Assembly (NCBI RefSeq): GCF_001665835.1
Contig: NZ_LZSX01000039.1
Span: forward strand, 62,001 to 126,000
DNA length: 64,000 bases
Direction of reading: 5' to 3'
Source: Mycobacterium colombiense
GTDB taxonomy: Bacteria > Actinomycetota > Actinomycetes > Mycobacteriales > Mycobacteriaceae
Shown: positions 60,480 through 64,000 of the stretch, one piece after another
Layout of the letters: each line of letters begins with the position of its first letter
Numbering within the stretch: the stretch's first letter is position 1
The notes under the pieces: model-generated
Databases searched by the model: none
Told to the model about the DNA's origin: nothing
Seen by the model: the letters and a program-made list of their open reading frames with translations, nothing else
Position numbers and translations under genes: made by a program

Positions 60480-61447
60480 TGCGCGCGGTGATCTGTCGTT
60501 CCTACGGCGCTCCCGAGGACCTGGTGATCGACGACGTGCCCGATCCCGTTGCGGGCCCGGGCCAGTTGCTGGTGCGGGTCCGCGCGGCCGCGGTCAACTT
60601 CCCCGACGTGCTGTTCATCGCCGGCAAGTACCAGGTCAAGATTCCGCCGCCGTTCATCCCCGGCAATGAGATCGCCGGGGAGGTCATTGCCGCCGGTGAC
60701 GGCGCGCCGTTCCGTGCCGGACAACGGGTTTCCGGAACCACATTCGGGGCGTTCGCCGAGCAGGCGTTGCTCGACGCGAGTCAGGCCGAGCTGGTGCCCG
60801 ACGATGCCGACTTCGCCTCAGCCGCGGCGTTCGGCGTCACCTACCGCACCGCCTATCACGCACTGCGCTCGACGGCCGCGGTCACACCAGGAGATTGGGT
60901 GGTCGTGCTCGGCGCCGCGGGCGGCGTGGGGCTGGCCGCGGTCGACCTGGCGGTCGCGATGGGAGCCCGGGTGCTGGCGGCGGCGTCGAGCCCGGAGAAG
61001 CTCGAGCTGTGCCGGCAGCGCGGCGCCGAGGCGACCGTGGACTATGACCGCGAGGACCTGAAGACGCGGATCCGTGAGCTCACCGGCGACAGCGCCCGCG
61101 TGGTGCTGGACCCGGTGGGCGGATCGTATTCGGAGCCGGCGCTGCGCGGGCTCGCGCGCGGCGGCGCGTTCGTCACGCTGGGCTATGCCGCCGGCACCAT
61201 CCCGGCGATCCCGCTGAATCTCATTCTGCTCAAAGACATCTGCGTGCGTGGCATGGAGATCCGCACGTTCATGACCGACCGGCCCGACGACGCCGTGCGC
61301 GACCTCAGGGAGTTGGCGCAGATGTTCGCCGCCGGCACGGTGCGGCCCTACATCGGTGCGCGATTCCCGCTGTCGGAGACGGCCGCGGCCTTACGGCATG
61401 TGGCCGACCGCAAGGTGTTGGGCAAGGTGGTGATCGACGTCGCGTGA
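60479..61447 (+). CDS. NADPH:quinone oxidoreductase family (MDR, zinc-free)
   Basis: 322 aa: VNFPDVLFIAGKYQVKIPPPFIPGNEIAGEV, cofactor motif VLGAAGGVGLAAVDLA, DPVGG. Lacks the zinc Cys residues, as in quinone oxidoreductases and 2-enoyl reductases. Last gene of the operon, overlapping TetR by one base. Confidence 0.93.
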   Translation: MRAVICRSYGAPEDLVIDDVPDPVAGPGQLLVRVRAAAVNFPDVLFIAGKYQVKIPPPFIPGNEIAGEVIAAGDGAPFRAGQRVSGTTFGAFAEQALLDASQAELVPDDADFASAAAFGVTYRTAYHALRSTAAVTPGDWVVVLGAAGGVGLAAVDLAVAMGARVLAAASSPEKLELCRQRGAEATVDYDREDLKTRIRELTGDSARVVLDPVGGSYSEPALRGLARGGAFVTLGYAAGTIPAIPLNLILLKDICVRGMEIRTFMTDRPDDAVRDLRELAQMFAAGTVRPYIGARFPLSETAAALRHVADRKVLGKVVIDVA

Positions 61448-61454
61448 CGCGGCG

Positions 61455-63335
61455 TCACGGCGTGACGATGTTGAAATTCGGGTCTGGCCCGTCGAGCACA
61501 CTCAGCAGGGCCTGCAGCGCGCTCTGATCACCGGTGAGCTCCAGGCCGGGCGAGCTGAAGTCGCCCATCACCACGGCGAGGAGCCGAATCTTGTTGGCCA
61601 GCTTGATCGTCACGGTCGCCGTCGAGGGATCGGGCGCCACCGTTCTGCGAACGAGCACCCCGTTGCGCAGGGTCAGTCGGTAGTTGGTCGCGGTGTCGGC
61701 GATAGCGATATCGATGGCGATGTCCAGATCCCAGCTGCGTGGGCCGTTGACCCGGATCGCCAAACCGTCGAAGATCTGCTCCGGTGTCAGCTGGGCCATC
61801 ATGGTGGGAGAGGCGACCTGGGTCGCGGTCCCGAAGTTGCCGTCGCGCAATTCCGTTGCGCCGCTGAGGAAGAAGTTGCGCCAGGTGGCGTTTTCGGCCC
61901 CGTACGCTAGCTGCTCGAGCGTGTCCGAGTACAACTCGCGGGCGGCCGCGTGCTCGCTGTCGGTGAAGACCGCGTGGTCCAGCAGTGTCGCGGCCCAACG
62001 GAAGTCGCCGGCGTCGAAGGCATCCCTGGCGAGACCGACGACGCGGTCGAGCCCGCCCATCGCCTCGACATACCGGGGGGCCAGGGCCTCGGGCGGATGG
62101 GGCCACAGCCGGCCGGGGTTGCCGTCGAACCAGCCCATGTAGCGCTGATAGATCGCCTTGACGTTGTGGCTCACCGATCCGTAGTACCCGTGCGTATGCC
62201 AGGCTTGCTCGAGAGCCGGTGGCATCTGGAACATTTCGGCTATTTCGACACCGGTGTAGCCCTGGTTGAGCAATCGCAGCGTCTGGTCGTGCAGGTACGC
62301 ATACATGTCGCGCTGCAGCGACAGGAACGCGACGATGCTGTCCCGCCCCCAGGTCGGCCAATGATGGGAGGCGAACACGACGTCGGCGCGATCGGCAAAC
62401 GTGTCAATCGCTTCGGTGAGATAACCGGACCAGGCGTGCGGGTCACGCACCAACGCGCCGCGTAGGGTCAACAGATTGTGCAGATTGTGCGTGGCGTTCT
62501 CGGCCATGCACAAAGCGCGGAAACCTGGGAAATAGAAATGCATTTCGGCGGGCGCTTCGGTGCCCGGCGCCATCTGGAATTCGATCTCCACGCCGTCGAT
62601 GGTGTGTGTTTCACCTGTGGTGCGGATGTCGATGGTGGGCACGATGACGGCGACCTCGCCGGTGGACGGCACCTGCCCCAGCCCGCAGCCGACCTGATCC
62701 ATCGGTCCACGGGGCAGCAGGGCGCCGTACATGTAGGTCGCCCGTCGCGTCATTGCCGGTCCGGCATAGACGTTTTCCTGCACCGCGTGCTCGATGAAAC
62801 CCTCAGGCGCCAGGACGGCCACCGCACCGGCATCCACATCCTGCTGCGAGGTGACGCCCAATACGCCGCCGAAATGGTCGACGTGGCTGTGGGTGTAGAT
62901 CACCGCGACGACGGGGCGCTCGCCCCCTCGGTGGGTGCGATACAAGGCCATTGCCGCCGCGGCCACCTCCGTGGACACCAGGGGGTCGATGACGATGATG
63001 CCGTTGTCGGATTCCACGAAGGTGATATTCGAGATGTCGAAGCCGCGGACCTGATAGATGCCGGGCACCACTTCGTAGAGGCCTTGCTTGGCGGCCAGGG
63101 TCGACTGTCGCCAGAGGCTGGGGTGAACCGACGTCGGGGCGGGACCACTCAGGAACGAGTAGGCGTCGTTGTCCCAGACCACCTGCCCGTCGGCCGCTTT
63201 GATCACGCACGGCGACTGCGCGGCAATGAATCCCCGGTCGGCGTCGGCGAAATCCGATTCATCATGAAACGGCAGGGAGTGGTCGCGATGGGCCGACTCG
63301 ATGACAGCGCTGGGCGGCTTATGGTCCACGGTCAT
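61455..63335 (-). CDS. Alkylsulfatase, MBL fold (SdsA type)
   Basis: 626 aa, the length I recall for Rv3762c. The zinc motif HSHVDHFGG starts at His149 with the full HxHxDH set, then AENATHNLHNLLTLRG and ASHHWPTWG; a dimerisation domain (HDQTLRLLNQGYTG, YYGSVSHNVKAIYQRYMGWFDGNPGRLWP) and a C-terminal SCP2-like lipid-binding domain (from about 510). It hydrolyses long-chain alkyl sulphates, allowing use of detergents or sulphated lipids. Convergent with the operon to its left, divergent from lpqH. Confidence 0.95.
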   Translation of the reverse strand: MTVDHKPPSAVIESAHRDHSLPFHDESDFADADRGFIAAQSPCVIKAADGQVVWDNDAYSFLSGPAPTSVHPSLWRQSTLAAKQGLYEVVPGIYQVRGFDISNITFVESDNGIIVIDPLVSTEVAAAAMALYRTHRGGERPVVAVIYTHSHVDHFGGVLGVTSQQDVDAGAVAVLAPEGFIEHAVQENVYAGPAMTRRATYMYGALLPRGPMDQVGCGLGQVPSTGEVAVIVPTIDIRTTGETHTIDGVEIEFQMAPGTEAPAEMHFYFPGFRALCMAENATHNLHNLLTLRGALVRDPHAWSGYLTEAIDTFADRADVVFASHHWPTWGRDSIVAFLSLQRDMYAYLHDQTLRLLNQGYTGVEIAEMFQMPPALEQAWHTHGYYGSVSHNVKAIYQRYMGWFDGNPGRLWPHPPEALAPRYVEAMGGLDRVVGLARDAFDAGDFRWAATLLDHAVFTDSEHAAARELYSDTLEQLAYGAENATWRNFFLSGATELRDGNFGTATQVASPTMMAQLTPEQIFDGLAIRVNGPRSWDLDIAIDIAIADTATNYRLTLRNGVLVRRTVAPDPSTATVTIKLANKIRLLAVVMGDFSSPGLELTGDQSALQALLSVLDGPDPNFNIVTP

Positions 63336-63510
63336 ACCTTGTCACTAATGCGCCATCACCCAAAAGCGGTTCGGGCGGCTTTTCGTCGTCCAATTAATGA
63401 ACACAGCAACAATGTCTGCGGGCGCTGGATCGCGGCCCAGTTAACCCGCATACTGCCCCAGACGACCCTCAATGCAGAGGGCCGCAACTATCGGGGCAAA
63501 AGGAGAACAG

Positions 63511-63993
63511 GTGAAGCGTCAACTGACGGTCGCGGTGGCCGGTGCGGCAATTCTGGCCGCGGGCATTACCGGGTGTTCGGGTAACAAGTCGGGCACAGGC
63601 AGTTCCTCGAGTAGCTCGGGTACCAGCGCGTCGGCGAGCTCTGGTGCAGCCTCCGGTACGAAGGTCACCATCGACGGCAAAGACCAGAACGTCACCGGCT
63701 CGGTCGTGTGCACGAATGCTGGCGGCACCGTCAACATCGCGATCGGTGGCGCGGCAACCGGCATCGCCGCCGTGCTCAGCGATGGCAGTCCGCCGCAGGT
63801 GAAATCGGTTGGGCTGGGCAACGTCAACGGCGTGACCCTGGGCTACACCTCGGGTACCGGCCAGGGCAATGCCTCCGCCAGCAAGGACGGCAACACCTAC
63901 AAGATCAGCGGCACCGCCACCGGGGTGGACATGGCCAACCCGATGCAGCCGGTCGACAAACCCTTCGAAATCAACGTGACCTGCAACAGCTAG
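63511..63993 (+). CDS. lpqH: 19 kDa lipoprotein antigen LpqH
   Basis: 160 aa, immediately recognisable: [18 protein letters not shown] signal, lipobox ITGC (Cys22), Ser/Gly/Thr-rich linker (O-glycosylated in M. tuberculosis), then the conserved domain with [31 protein letters not shown] and [19 protein letters not shown] start with AGGAG upstream. A TLR2 agonist surface lipoprotein in pathogenic species. Two Cys (67 region and near the end) form a disulphide. Confidence 0.97.
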   Translation: MKRQLTVAVAGAAILAAGITGCSGNKSGTGSSSSSSGTSASASSGAASGTKVTIDGKDQNVTGSVVCTNAGGTVNIAIGGAATGIAAVLSDGSPPQVKSVGLGNVNGVTLGYTSGTGQGNASASKDGNTYKISGTATGVDMANPMQPVDKPFEINVTCNS

Positions 63994-64000
63994 TCAGGTC

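Overview
The window is high-GC actinobacterial DNA and almost certainly comes from a non-tuberculous Mycobacterium. Diagnostic genes are lpqH (19 kDa lipoprotein, right edge), ligC with a LigD-type polymerase, a WS/DGAT acyltransferase, cutinase, GH6 and CAP secreted proteins, F420/FMN luciferase-like enzymes, a mycofactocin-type SDR, and the block tadA - tyrA - proZWVX - lapA-like - fadE36-like - alkylsulfatase - lpqH. That block follows the gene order I remember around Rv3752c-Rv3763 of M. tuberculosis. The left anchor (LigD-type polymerase / ligC, about 5.8-8.0 kb) corresponds to Rv3730c/Rv3731. The roughly 39 kb between the anchors, and 55.2-61.4 kb, look lineage-specific. Orthologue names and M. 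tuberculosis comparisons are from memory, not from a search.

Layout. 0-4.6 kb: truncated P450 with an SDR, a rhomboid-like membrane protein and a secreted GH172 (DUF2961) protein. 4.6-5.85 kb: a largely gene-free, less GC-rich stretch with a 40-aa lipoprotein gene and a run of strong RNA-like stem-loops. 5.85-8.0 kb: divergent polymerase and ligC. 8.0-14.3 kb: a small secreted CDGP protein, a lone phage-head-type domain, and a leftward run SDR - DUF1330 - WS/DGAT - Nudix - haloalkane dehalogenase - P450. 14.4-17.3 kb: a tightly overlapping four-gene operon ending in TetR, with a perfect dyad upstream. 18.3-22.8 kb: GMC oxidoreductase, AveC-like membrane protein and MarR regulator, with matching MarR-type dyads.

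22.8-31.2 kb: prpR divergent from prpD-prpB-prpC-pyc, a complete methylcitrate cycle except aconitase, coupled to pyruvate carboxylase. 31.4-39.9 kb: two leftward catabolic operons (LLM monooxygenase / CoA-transferase / CitE-like lyase under a divergent GntR; sulfotransferase / MBL hydrolase / VOC / LLM). 40-47.2 kb: a TM2 protein, then a run of mostly exported proteins (GH5-like, DUF4185 fusion, small secreted protein, CAP, GH6, cutinase) ending at a tRNA-Ser(CGA) gene.

47.4-64 kb: tadA and its partner, tyrA, an osmoprotectant ABC operon, a phosphotransferase - SDR - acyl-CoA dehydrogenase - TetR - quinone-oxidoreductase operon, alkylsulfatase and lpqH. I saw no insertion sequence, CRISPR array, rRNA gene or intact prophage.

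The least explained items are the structured, gene-free stretch at 5.2-5.36 kb beside the mini-lipoprotein, the AveC/GMC/MarR module, the DUF4185 protein with an added helical N-terminus together with GH172, the prp-pyc operon, and a dispersed 41-nt repeat at the 3' ends of two unrelated genes.
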